NCBI GenBank assembly: GCA_963678675.1
Contig: OY783197.1
Span: 3,382,400 to 3,446,399 of the forward strand
From: Xiphydria camelus
Taxonomy: Eukaryota; Arthropoda; Insecta; Hymenoptera; Xiphydriidae
Length of the DNA stretch: 64,000 nt
Reading direction: 5' to 3'
Both the position numbers and the translations under genes were made by a program. This document shows, piece by piece, positions 35,091 to 46,135 of this stretch. The notes beneath the pieces were generated by a model, which saw only the letters and a list, made by a program, of their open reading frames with translations, was not told the DNA's origin and made no database searches. The stretch's first letter is position 1. Each line of letters begins with the position of its first letter.

Positions 35091-36190
35091 TGCGACTGCT
35101 GTGCGAGGAAGAGCGCGGGATTAACGGCGATTCTACGACTCCTGACGGCGACGAATTCTCGCGCGGCGGTACCCGCGCATCCGAACGGCAGCTGCGAGAC
35201 GTTTTCGTCGCGTCAGACCCCCCGCAACGCTTGCGGCGAATCGCGGGAGAAGAAGATTAGAGAATCAGAAGGAAGAAGCTCCCGCGAGCGAAGAGACGGA
35301 AGATATTCATTTCGCTGGAGGATGGAGTTTCAGTTCGGCATCTCGAAGAAGCGACTCGTGCATAAATCCGCGACGTTATCGGCGTACTTTTCGCGAAAAG
35401 TCCGCGAGGGAAACTCGGTAAAACTACGTACCGTTACCGCGGCAGTTCAGCCAGGCGTGAAGAAAAGTCGCGACGGACGAGGCTCGTCCGAGGATGCCGC
35501 AAATTTCCCGCAGAAATTGATCTCCGTCGCTTATCCGCGCCCGCCTTCGCTCCGTCGGCTTTGGTAAACGGAAGATATGGACAATATGGCGCCGCGAGGA
35601 GGGCGGACCAACTTCCTGTGTGCGCGCTCTTTATTTCTGGCGCTTTCGCGGTTCCGAAGCAAGTGCGGCATTCGTAGAATATTTCGGGATCGCCTTCTTT
35701 CCCGTGAAAAGTCACGGTCATGTCGCGAGTTGCGCGTCGCTTCGGCGGGGAAGAGAAAAGCGTCGAATGAACGACGGGACGTGCGGCGGCCATCTTGTCG
35801 ATCGATGTGCTCGACGTCGACTTCCGGTTCCTATTTTTGCCGCCAAATTTGAATTCATCGGGGATGGATCAAATTTATTTCTGATGGCCAATTTTATGAA
35901 ATTCGCTTCGCGGATTGATATACGCGATGAATGAATGGAAAAGTCACAAATGAAAACTAGTTTGACTTCAATTTCACTGGGAAACTGTTTAGTTTATTCG
36001 TCACGAAAAGCGAGACTCGTTTATAAAATCGTAGCAACTCGCTGCCAAGTAAAATAAACGCCCCTGGAAGGGGTCAAATATTTAGGTTCGCTCCCCTCCC
36101 TTGCGATTTACGCTAGCATTTTACGTAGCTTGGTAGAAATTTCTGTTATCGCTCACCTATCGTTATATCGAAGAAGCGTTAGAAATATTG
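35091..36190. promoter_or_regulatory. RhoGDI upstream CpG-rich region
   Basis: GC-rich to about 35830, then AT-rich. By position it should contain the RhoGDI promoter and non-coding first exon. No TATA box is evident; open frames here are compositional. Confidence 0.35.
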
Positions 36191-36201
36191 GGTTGGCTGA
36201 T

Positions 36202-36612
36202 GAGTAATGGCATTTTTTTAAGCTAAAAGTGCGCGCAGAAAAAGGAACGTTTTAGAGTAATGTTATATTATACATATATTATTTAAAAGAGTAATTTATG
36301 CTCTGTGAGATAGTGTGTTTAGTTTTTCGCTTGATTCAATTTTTGTTAATTTTCGAATCATTAAAATGGAATATCAAGTGGACAAAAAAATGAGTATTTT
36401 TGACCAGTTTTGTGCTGTCTTAAATTGAACTCGAAAGTTTCGAAAATGCTCATTTTTGTCCACTTGGCATTTCATTTTAATAATTTGAAAATTAACCGAA
36501 AATTAATTAAATTAAATCAAATGAAAAAAGCAGACACTATTTTCTCTAAATTACTCTTTCAAGTGACATATAACAAAAAGTAATACGTGCACTTTTAAGC
36601 GCCATTATTTAT
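36202..36612. repeat. Foldback element, ~170-bp arms
   Basis: Left AGTAATGGCATTTTTTTAAGC and right ACTTTTAAGCGCCATTATTTA mirror each other, and the inner GAATATCAAGTGGACAAAAA mirrors TTTTTGTCCACTTGGCATTTC. A MITE-like hairpin of about 410 bp between RhoGDI and DNAAF5. Confidence 0.7.
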
Positions 36613-36747
36613 CCCTATTGAAAAGATCCCATAGATTCCCATAGGCATGCCTCTTGCAATAATTCCGGATTATCCACTAGAAAAGTGAGAGTTTTATGAG
36701 TTCTGTGTGCATCCGAGATGATAGCTAGCGATTTACCGTATTTTTTA

Positions 36748-37510
36748 CAGGGTGTCCGTAAAGTATGGAAACGGTTGAATATCTCGAAAAGTATGCTTCA
36801 GATCGGAAAACGAAAAAACACGTATCTGATATATTTAAAAAAACTATCAAATGACACCAAGATTGATCCCACACCCCAATCCCTGTGGGTGGGGGAGGGG
36901 GAAGCTTCAAAATCTTAAATAGGAACTCCCACTTTTGATTGCATATTCGCATTCTACATTAAAAACTACATAACTTTTATTTGAAACATTTTTTTCGATT
37001 CATGGCAGATGGCGCTATAATCGACGAAATTCAGTTTTTTCTGTTTTTGCAACTGAGAGTCGATTTATTCGATTCTGCAATACAATTGCGATAGAAATTT
37101 ACATTTTTTATTCTCATACTTGATATTTTTGTTAAAAATTTAATTTAGTTTTGCAAATTTGAAGTGCAGATCTGCCTGCTAAGACAGGAAGTCGTATCTG
37201 CAATAGGATCCTATCTTAGCAGATTCTTGTCTTAGCAGGGCAGAGATGCGTTCTGTACCTGGAATTCCCCGTGACGCACTAAGTTCCGTTAGAGGAAATA
37301 AGCTAATTACTCAAGGATAATCCCTTTCCGAATACATCGAGGTTCGAGGGTCGGGAAGGCCCGGCAATTAGCGGTACCTGTTTACGTGTACTCAGGTTAA
37401 CGGGTATCATTAAAACGGACTACTAGTGAAAGAATAGCTACGATTCCCGGAATATACCGTCCGCCGGGGGAATTCCAGGTACAGAACGCATCTGCACTTC
37501 AAATTTGAAG
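36748..37510. mobile_element. Truncated CAGGGTGTCCGTAAAG foldback element
   Basis: The left 420 bp match 44828-45250 closely. The centre (about 37247-37495) is present in the opposite orientation to that of the complete copy, and the outer right arm is missing after about 37510. A 75-bp insertion (around CTGCTAAGACAGG..CTTAGCAGATTC, itself an inverted repeat) lies between left arm and centre. Confidence 0.8.
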
Positions 37511-38029
37511 GGTGAGAAGCTGTTTCAGTGTCTGGACAGAGGAACACACGAAGGGATTCACCTAAAGTCTTTAAAATGGACACTGGGCTTGGACCAATGC
37601 ACACCAGGATATATCGTACTGGAAGAGACGAAGAGACAACGGCTGAGGATCGGAATGGGCAAGAATCACAGTGTGGAGAGATTTCCTTCTGGTGGACTTG
37701 ACATCAGATGGTTAAAGGTTGAGTTGATATCGAGTAGGGAAATAACTGCGGTTGAGTTCCTCTTATAAACTTGTCCTATAGTGGAAATATCGCTTGAGAG
37801 AGTAGAGATGTCCATATACCATAGATTCTTATAGAAAACTTGTAAAAATCCCATAGAGTCCCTATGAGAATTTGATGTATTTCAGACACAGCAATTCCGG
37901 ACACCCCTTACTCAAAATCTGAGGCGTTCATGTGTCGAATTTATGATATTTTTCCAATAGCAATCAGCCAACACTCAATAGTATAATTATGTAATATATT
38001 AAAACAAAACACCGCGATACGCAATGCAT
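37511..38029. other. DNAAF5 3' flank
   Basis: Family D repeat blocks near 37800-37920 (CACAGCAATTCCGGACACC). The minus-strand TATTAA/AATATA stretch near 38000 could serve polyadenylation. No gene. Confidence 0.35.
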
Positions 38030-41000
38030 TCAGCTTTCCGGTATATTCCGGTAAAATAGACCTCTCGCTCTGTCGTTTCTATATATCTGTGCTGTATTAT
38101 AATCCCATCGGCTTTGCGTTAACAGTTCACGCGTGTGCTCCAACAGTCTGTCCATCCCCGCCTGGTTTCTAAAATTCCCTCTGCAATTCTGTATCTTATT
38201 CTCCAGTAGTTGCGGGTGGACCTTTGCTAATTTCATCAAAGACTCTGAAAGAAGCGAGACATTACAATAAATCTTGCGTATAAGTAAGAAACGTACGAAG
38301 AGTCTGTCCACACGGTTACGGCATACCTAACATAAGTGTTTGAAACTTCGGATCGGGATCGTCCAAATGCACAATTGCACTCGTGTAGAGCGCATCGATG
38401 TGACTCTTAGCGAATACCACATCGTAATCCTCCGGCAGCGATGTCCACAGTTCGGTAAGCGCTTCGATGGCGGCGCAGCGCACATCGTCGCACCCATCGT
38501 CGAGTCTCTTCAATATTACGGGATACATACGATGAACGTGATCTGCCGTGAGGCAGCCACTGTTCTCCCTCGGGTACGTTATGAGGTACAAGGCTCGTAA
38601 AGAATACAGCCTCGTTTTCTTCGAATTGTCATCCGCCAGAGTAACTAAGATCGGCATGACCTTTTCTAATAACGTCGATACGTTTATCGAATACAGAAAA
38701 CCTCGAGTTTCGTCATCGAGCAAAGCGCAAAGACAGCAAATGGCGGCGGCTCGAATTGCCTCCGCCGTTCTACCGGCCGTCCAGATCAATTGCGGGACAA
38801 TTATTTCATCCAGAAAGTTCTGCGCGAATTCCGACTGCATCGCGTGACTCTCGAAAGTCTCGTGTCTGCGTAGAAAAAAGTCTGACAGCAGGATAAACTG
38901 CTTCAGCCGCAACTCGGGATCCGCGTCGCTGCTCATAGTTTCCAGAATTATAGGAAAGAGATCGTTCAAGTGACGGGCAACGGAAGATCCCGCGCGCGTT
39001 ACCAGGGCACGAAAGATGTAGTAGTCGGCGCTGTGAATGGTCCACGCTTTGCAGTTGTTTTTCATCGGCAGAAGTAGGGATTCTACGTGTCGCGTATACA
39101 ATTCTTCCGTGTTCGCGAGTTTTTCAATCTCTCTCAACGTGGCCAAGAGCCACTCGCTCTCGCTCACCACGTATCCCTCTGTCGCCATCGATAAAACTGT
39201 GAATATTATCGCGAAAAGACTTTCAGAAATGGTCGCGCAATCCTGAAACAAGCGGGACTGTGATATTTTCATCGATAGACAACGCTCGGCGGCGACGAAC
39301 AACCTACCTCTTTGCACACCGTGAGAAGCGACTCGCAACAGCGCAAGACTTGATTCTGATAAACCGTCTTTGTGCTCTGACAGATGTGCGGTTGCCTCAA
39401 GAAGCTCCCGATTTCCTGCAGCTTCGGGGCGAGCTCCTTTCGTTGGCTGCCCCTCAATATTGCGGCGAACACTCTCAGGTGACCAGCCGTCGGACTCTCC
39501 TCTAAAGTCGGCATGACGAGGTGACAGTAAATGTCCGGCGGCACGAAATAACCCATGTATTCCGCGGCAAGCTCAACGTTTACAACGACCCTGTGATCTT
39601 CGTCATTGCAGGCTCTGATATAACGATATTAACGCGAGCTTAGAGCGATTATTAGGCTTTACTCCATTAGTGTGCTCAGTGTCATTTTCAGTTGCCAAAA
39701 CAATTTCGGCTTGCAGATATTCAATTAAGGGCCCCCTGTCAGTTCTAGCGAATTTAAAAGTCTGTAGGAGAAACTTCTCGCGCGACATTTCAGAATGATC
39801 TCGCTGTTGGTTGAATAGTGAGACCAGTGAGACTCATTGGCATAGTAACGCTGAAGAGTATATGTATAATTCCTGAATATTATGGTTATTCAAATCAGAG
39901 AAAATTCATCATTACATCTATGAGTGACGTGTAACACTCGCGTGAAAGGTCTAAAACAAAATATTCACTAGATGTCGGAGAAACGGAGTAATAACGCTGT
40001 TTAATAACAAGACATCGCAGTGAAATATATTGGAATTAATAGTGCATAGCGAATCACAGGTCAGAAATTACCTCGCATTCTCCGTAAGTACACAATATGT
40101 CTAATTTAACTGAAAATGTTGGCGCCCGTCAAATCGATTCCAAGCATTCTTAGTCATGACGGTTATCGGCTCCAATTTTACTAATTAATTACCTACATTT
40201 TTAGTCAAAACACTTTATGAAAACCTATTTCCGGCGTGTACAAAATCGTGCCGAATAGTTTCCAAATTATTTCGCGGCAAAAAGATCATTAGAGATTAAC
40301 AGAGAACTTTTCGTGAACTTTTTGCCGTAATAATGTTGACAGAGGACCCTTAATCATTTCTTCATTATTTAGGAATTGATTTTAGACACTGTACTCTTTT
40401 TTAATAAAATTAAGCTTCTGGAGATAGTTTCTAAACGCCGAAAATGCTTAATCCAATGTCTCAAAGAAATAATTGCAAAGCAACTAAAGTTGTCAACAAG
40501 CACTACGATACGAATATTCAATTACCGGTACATCGGTGGTAACAGCTTCTCGATGTGCTGAGTAACGTCTTGCTCCGCATTGAGTACGAGCTCGCACAGC
40601 AATTGAGCGGAGCGTACTCGTATGTCGGCCAACCAGTCTCCAAGTTCCACGCCAATACCGCCAACGAGTTTACACAGATTTTGTTGTACGATAACGCGGC
40701 AACCCAGGTTCGGTCTGCCGACTGTACGATGTTATAAATTAACTGGAGATTTTGAAAATAGTTCATAGGAATTTTCCAGGTGATAGCTAGTCAGGGTACA
40801 CCGACTCGTCAGAATAAAATCGCTGAATCAGTATTCAATCTTTATTCAGGGTGTCTAGTATAGATTCACAATGGAATTCAAAGACTTTTCAAGAATGTTT
40901 TCAGGATTCTCACCAAAAGTTTATAAATAATGAGATAATAGTGATTGAAGCTTCTTTCCTGGCGAGTATTTATCCGCAAAAACAAGTAAAATCCCATAAA

Positions 41001-43529
41001 GAAAATAAAGGCCTGTACACTCGCCATTCAATTCGTAATTACGAATATAACGTTACGAGATTTTATTCGTTTCTAAAGATACACAGACAATCCAATATAA
41101 TCTAATTCATCCCTCTCGGGTTTTTATTAGTAGGTATCTGGAATTGCTGTGTCAAAAGCAAATCAAATTTCCATGTGGGGATTCTATGGGATTTTTACAA
41201 GTTTTCTATGAGAATTTATAAGAATCCATAATATTTTTTCAACATGGAAGCGAATAAAATGACCCATACAATGAAACAACAAGAATATTTATTAAGTGAA
41301 CAAATGAAATGTTCCTATTTGCTCATTGGCCGTTGCCCGCTGCTCGATGCGCCCAGTGTGCATTAGATTTAATTTAAAAAAAAAATACAGTGATTCGTAA
41401 AGTGAACGAAGAATAAAATTTTCAAGTGTCTGCAAACAATTTCAAGTACATTTCCAGGACTTTCTAAGGACAAGCAAAATTTAAGTACTTTTCAAGTACT
41501 TCAAGGATTTCACGGACCACTCGACACCCTGTTATTAGTTAATTAGTTAATGTCATCTAATAAAACATCGAATTCTCACTGAGCAACCACATCTGTTAAA
41601 ATCTAGCGTGTCTTGAGTAAAATTGAATATTTCCGAAAAATCGAAAATACGCCATACGTGTAATAACTCCACGCAGAAAACAACTACGTTGCTGGAAGAA
41701 ATTGTATTGGTTCAATGGAATAATTTGAAGGCCGCTACAGCGCCCGAATTTACTGTAAGTGCGCACGAAGTTTAATATTGCTCGAAATATTGTGTGTTGC
41801 CTGTTAAATTCCTTTGAAATCGTCTTCGAGTTTCTCAAATTCATAATACATTTTTCGACTATCTGACCAGAAAAAAAAACCGCACGGTAGCGGCATAAAA
41901 ATAATCTGATACAATCGATTGAAATTCGTTACAATGCGTAAAAATAAGTAGAAAAAAAATATTACGATCTTACTAAATCGTGTCGATTTTACCAAGATTA
42001 ATCTCTCTCTCTGATCAGTCCATACGTACTGTTTACGGGATAATGTTCGGGATCGTCTGTTAGGAAATCCATCTTGGCCTTAAATTTATCATCGCTTTTG
42101 TTTTCTTCTATATAGAGTCGGCCGGCGGCGTCCCAGAGACGGTCGGCGGTTTTCCTGATCTCCTCAATCTCGTCGTGCAATCCGGTCATGAGTAACGGGA
42201 TCAGCTTGTGCCACCAGCTATAGCGATCCCTCAGTTCGATGAGCCAACGTCCCGATATCTCGATCACGGCTGATGATAGAAAGTTTATTAATTATTCGTG
42301 AGATGAACGAAGACAGGCTTCGCGCAGCCTCTTTTTGCTTCATTTAAGAGGAAATAGGAGAAATTTCAGCCAAAAAGAGGGAGGCAATTTTGCTTGAAAA
42401 AGATCTACCAGAAATTAGAAACGTAATGGTTTTAAAAAATAATCATTTTTAAGATATACAATGAGACACCGATATTTATATAAAGCGAATGAAGCGAAAC
42501 ATTGATTCAATTAGGGCTTTGCACTTTAAACGAAATATTGATGCAGATGTTATAGATATAAAACGTAGGTATTATAATACCATAAACGAAATTGACCATT
42601 CCGACCCTTCCCACGTAATCCGAAAAGATTAAAAGACAAACTCAACTGAGAAGCTGAATTATAGGTGGTTTTAGAGGAAAGATATTGAATCATAGATGAA
42701 AAAGGTGAAACGCGCGAGTTTTATGCTGAAAAGGGACGAACTTAAAAAAAAAATAGGTAAATAAAGGGAAATAAGGAACATATTGTGAAGCCTACGAAGA
42801 GCGCCTCGTTTCAGAATCACCGCGCTTACCAGCTCTCACAGCACCGCTCTGATCGAAGAGCCGTTCGGCCAGAGGCGTGGCGACTTCCTCGATCGACTTG
42901 TTGTTTCCGAACTGCACGACATCGCCTATCGCCCGGACCGAAGCCGCGCGCACTTTAAAGTGCTGATGGGTAAAATTGCTCAGTATCGGCTTCACCAAGT
43001 TTTCCGAGCGGGAGTAAAATTGGTTGGACACGGCTTTCGCTAGATCCGATATGCAAGCGCAGCTCTCTTTCTTAACGTTGGGATAATTATCCACGACGGT
43101 CTTGGCTAGAATAGCTATCGTATCGTCGATGTACGCTGACAGGTGAGTCTTGTATCGAGAAACAATCGTTCTCAGAAGTGATACGCAGCTCAGTCGCACC
43201 TCCTCCGAAGTCTCGACGAGCTCTTGCGACGCCAGGCGTTTAGTCAGTATCGGAATCACGTACACGAGATTTCTGTCGGCGATCGGCAGGGTCGATAGAA
43301 ACGCCTTTAAAATGTTTACCGATAGATCTCTGCAGGCTTCCGCGCGGTCGTTGAGATGCTGTGCCACTTGTCGGTGCACCTTCTGCCAGATTTCCGGGAC
43401 TGCCCATTCATCGTGTCGCTCCATCAAGTCGACCACCATCTTCAAGAGCTCCTCCAATCCCTGTTTTCTCTTCCCCTTATCTTCCGCCTGCAGTGCTACG
43501 CAGATCTTGTTCAACTGCAATTTATCCAT
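38030..43529 (-). CDS. DNAAF5: Dynein axonemal assembly factor 5 (HEATR2), six exons, intact
   Basis: Cytoplasmic HEAT-repeat factor for preassembly of axonemal dynein arms. Exons in gene order: 42830-43529, 42030-42269, 40526-40721, 39308-39614, 38327-39242, 38030-38244. All GT-AG; phases agree; 857 aa (human about 855). Matching blocks run end to end: VVDNYPNVKKESC, HQHFKVRAASVRAIG, LIELRDRYSWWHKLIPLL, RPNLGCRVIVQQNL, DIRVRSAQLLCELVL, RQPHICQS, SLLTVCKEDC, ADPELRLKQFILLSDF, WTAGRTAEAIRAAAICCL, YPVILKRLDDG and VHLDDPDPKFQ. The protein is alpha-helical HEAT repeats throughout, with no signal or membrane segment. Exon 2's donor was set at 42029/42030 because the frame runs into a stop soon after and the phase then fits exon 3. 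Expression is expected in ciliated cells (chordotonal neurons, sperm) in insects; this is family knowledge. Confidence 0.93.
39667..40505. mobile_element. Family A TIR element in DNAAF5 intron 3
   Basis: The left end TTAGTGTGCTCAGTGTCATT and right end AACTAAAGTTGTCAACAAGCACTA form inverted termini with TA at both flanks. About 840 bp, no ORF. It ends only about 20 bp from the exon 3 donor (40524-40525). Confidence 0.7.
40847..41532. mobile_element. CAGGGTGTCTAG-type TIR element in DNAAF5 intron 2
   Basis: Ends are CAGGGTGTCTAGTATAGATT and CCACTCGACACCCTG. The interior contains a family C fragment near 40920-40965 and family D blocks near 41100-41240, so it is a composite of nested insertions. 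No transposase. Confidence 0.55.
42341..42790. repeat. Family F repeat in DNAAF5 intron 1
   Basis: Matches 50622-51012 and 51226-51640 (shared AAAAAGAGG..GGCAATTTTG, ATGGTTTTAA..AATAATCATTTTTAAG and GATATACAATGA blocks) and closes with a GGAACATATTGTGAAGCC end like the GGGACTGTGAAGCCTG at 30916. It runs up to about 40 bp from the exon 1 donor. Confidence 0.6.
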
Positions 43530-44480
43530 CGCGATCGCGCCTCGGTCTCATACGGTGCGGCTATGCTCTGAAAATCTAAGCTGATGGTTACGATATCGCG
43601 AATTTTCGCTGGGCGTGCTTCGTAAATAAATATGCAGTTGCTAGGACGCTCCAAACGCCTCGAATGCCATGGCAACGATATCCTTTTTTCGTGGGAATTA
43701 TTCCGTAACTGTGTACTGGATCCTCTAAATTCTTGCGTTTGTAAGTTCGATCGAGTTGTAAATTTGATCGTTTCGCTCATTGAAAAATTTCTTTAACAAA
43801 TTTATGAAAAATTCCGATATTTTGACTCCTTTCTGACTTTCTGTAGTAATTGAAACATTTAATATTTTTATATTCAGTCAGTTATTTCATTTCTTTAAAA
43901 ATAATTTTTCATTTATTATTTTATACTCTCAGAAATTTTCAGGGAAATATCAGAGTTTGTCAGAGAAAGTCAGGGAAATGTTCAAAATATTCATTTTTCT
44001 TTCACGTAGAAATTTTTTTCTATAAAATAACGATAAACTCGGAGAAATATCTGATACAATTTTAACAAATTTTGAACAATTTCCGACCAACTTTGAAATG
44101 TCATTTTTTGAAAATTCACATAATTTCTGTAAAAATAATATATACCTACTATAATACATACAGAAATTTTCAGAAATTCTGCAGAATTGCACAGATTTTC
44201 CCAAATATATGTCAGTGTTTATTAGAATTTTTCCGAAAAGTTTTTGTGCACGAAAGAGAAATGGATATTTTTTAACATGTTTCTGACAAGCTCTGATACT
44301 TCTCTGAAAATGTTCCAACTACTACAACAAGTCAGAAAAAGTCTGAATTTTTCAGAAATTTATTGGGGAAATTTTTCCATCGGGGTTACGATATAACGCT
44401 GTATCGTTTCTTTGCTATAAGAAAACCGCTACTTTCTACACGAAGACAGTGGCTCAATTTCCTCCTGAACCTGGCCTAAA
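43530..44480. other. DNAAF5 upstream region
   Basis: The first 230 bp are mixed composition and may hold the promoter. From 43790 to 44370 an AT-rich segment is built of degenerate TCAGAAATTTTCAG-like units in both orientations. No gene. Confidence 0.4.
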
Positions 44481-44827
44481 AGGCGTTACTTGAAATATAT
44501 TTATTAACGCTCGAATGCAGAGAATACACGAATACACATAAAACTAGCATGCCCTTCCTATACTCAATTAATATTACTTTACACATCGTCGTTATGCTCA
44601 TACAATTAATCATCGCTAATTCCTCTCCTTTTTTTCTCATTTACTTAAATATATGCCTTTTCTACGTCGGAAGATATACCTATATATAATACATATGGTT
44701 ACACATAAAACAACTAGATCCGCCTAAGGTGTCTCCGAACCTCCGAGTGCCAAAAAAAAACAGGAATATCGAGGTGTCGAAAGGAAACGACGTAGCACGC
44801 GCATAATATAAGATATGGATTCGTATA

Positions 44828-45923
44828 CAGGGTGTCCGTAAAGTATGGAAACGGTTGAATATCTCGAAAAGTACGCTTCAGAACGGGAAACGAAAAAATA
44901 CGTATCCGATATTTTTTTAAAAACTATCAAATGATACCAAGATTGATCCCACACCCCAACCCCTGTAGGTGGGGTAGGGGGAAGCTTCAAAATCTTAAAT
45001 AGGAACCCCCACTTTTGATTGCATATTCGCATTCTACATTAAAAACTACATAACTTTTATTGGAAACATTTTTTTCGATTCGTGGCAGATGGCGCTATAA
45101 TCGACGAAATTCAATTTTTTCGGTTTTTGCAATTGAGAGTCGATTTATTCGATTCTGCAATACAATTGCGACAGAAATTTACATTTTTTATTCTTATACT
45201 TGATATTTTTGTTAAAAATTTAATTTAGTTTTGCAAATTTGAAGTGCAGATGCGTTCTGTACCTGGAATTCCCCCAGCGGACGGTATATTCCGGGAATCG
45301 TAGCTATTCTTTCACTAATAGTCCGTTTTAATGATATCTGTTAATCTGAGTACACGTAAACAGTTACCGCTAATTGCCGGGCCTTCCCGACCCTCAAACC
45401 TCGATATACTGGGAAAGGGATTATCCTTGAGTAATTGGCTTATTTCCTCTAACGGAACTTAGTGCGTCACGGGGAATTCGAGGTACAGAACGCATCTGCA
45501 CTTCAAATTTGCAAAACTAAATTAAATTTTTAACAAAAATATCAAGTACGAGAATATAAAAAATGTAAATTTCTATCGTAATTGTATTGCAGAATCGAAT
45601 AAATCGACTCTCAATTTCAAAAACTGAAAAAATTGAATTTCGTCGATTATAGCGCCATCTGCCATGAATCGAAAAAAATGTTTCAAATAAAAGTTATGTA
45701 GTTTTTAATGTAGAATGCGAATATGCAATCAAAAGTGGGGGTTCCTATTTAAGATTTTGATGAAGCTTCCCCCCTGCCCCACCTACAGGGGTTGGGGTGT
45801 GGGATCAATCTTGGTATCATTTGATAGTTTTTAAAAAAATATCGGATACGTATTTTTTCGTTTCCCGTTCTGAAGCGTACTTTTCGAGATATTCAACCGT
45901 TTCCATACTTTACGGACACCCTG
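44828..45923. mobile_element. Complete CAGGGTGTCCGTAAAG foldback element, ~450-bp arms
   Basis: Begins CAGGGTGTCCGTAAAGTATG and ends CATACTTTACGGACACCCTG, flanked by TA on each side. Arms of about 450 bp (44828-45274 and 45471-45923) are near-perfect inverted repeats around a loop of about 200 bp. No coding capacity. It sits in the 3' flank, possibly the 3' UTR, of PRPSAP. Confidence 0.9.
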
Positions 45924-46135
45924 TACTATATCTTACCGTCTGAAAAATATAAAAATATCATAGAAAACGAAGGAACAGATGTTTTCCCCTGAAGCGATTA
46001 CCCAGAGCGACGCTTCCTCAAAATCTACGTCGTGCCTCCCGCTTTGTTCGAAGAAACGCTCGCGTTTGCCGCTGATACGGAATCTCTCGTCGCGTGTATT
46101 ACCACAATTTCCGGGAAGAAGCGATCGCGATACGT

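Noticed and set aside
34710..35567. A 285-codon plus-strand frame
   Set aside because: It overlaps RhoGDI exons 1-2 in antisense; the minus-strand protein is clearly the real one.
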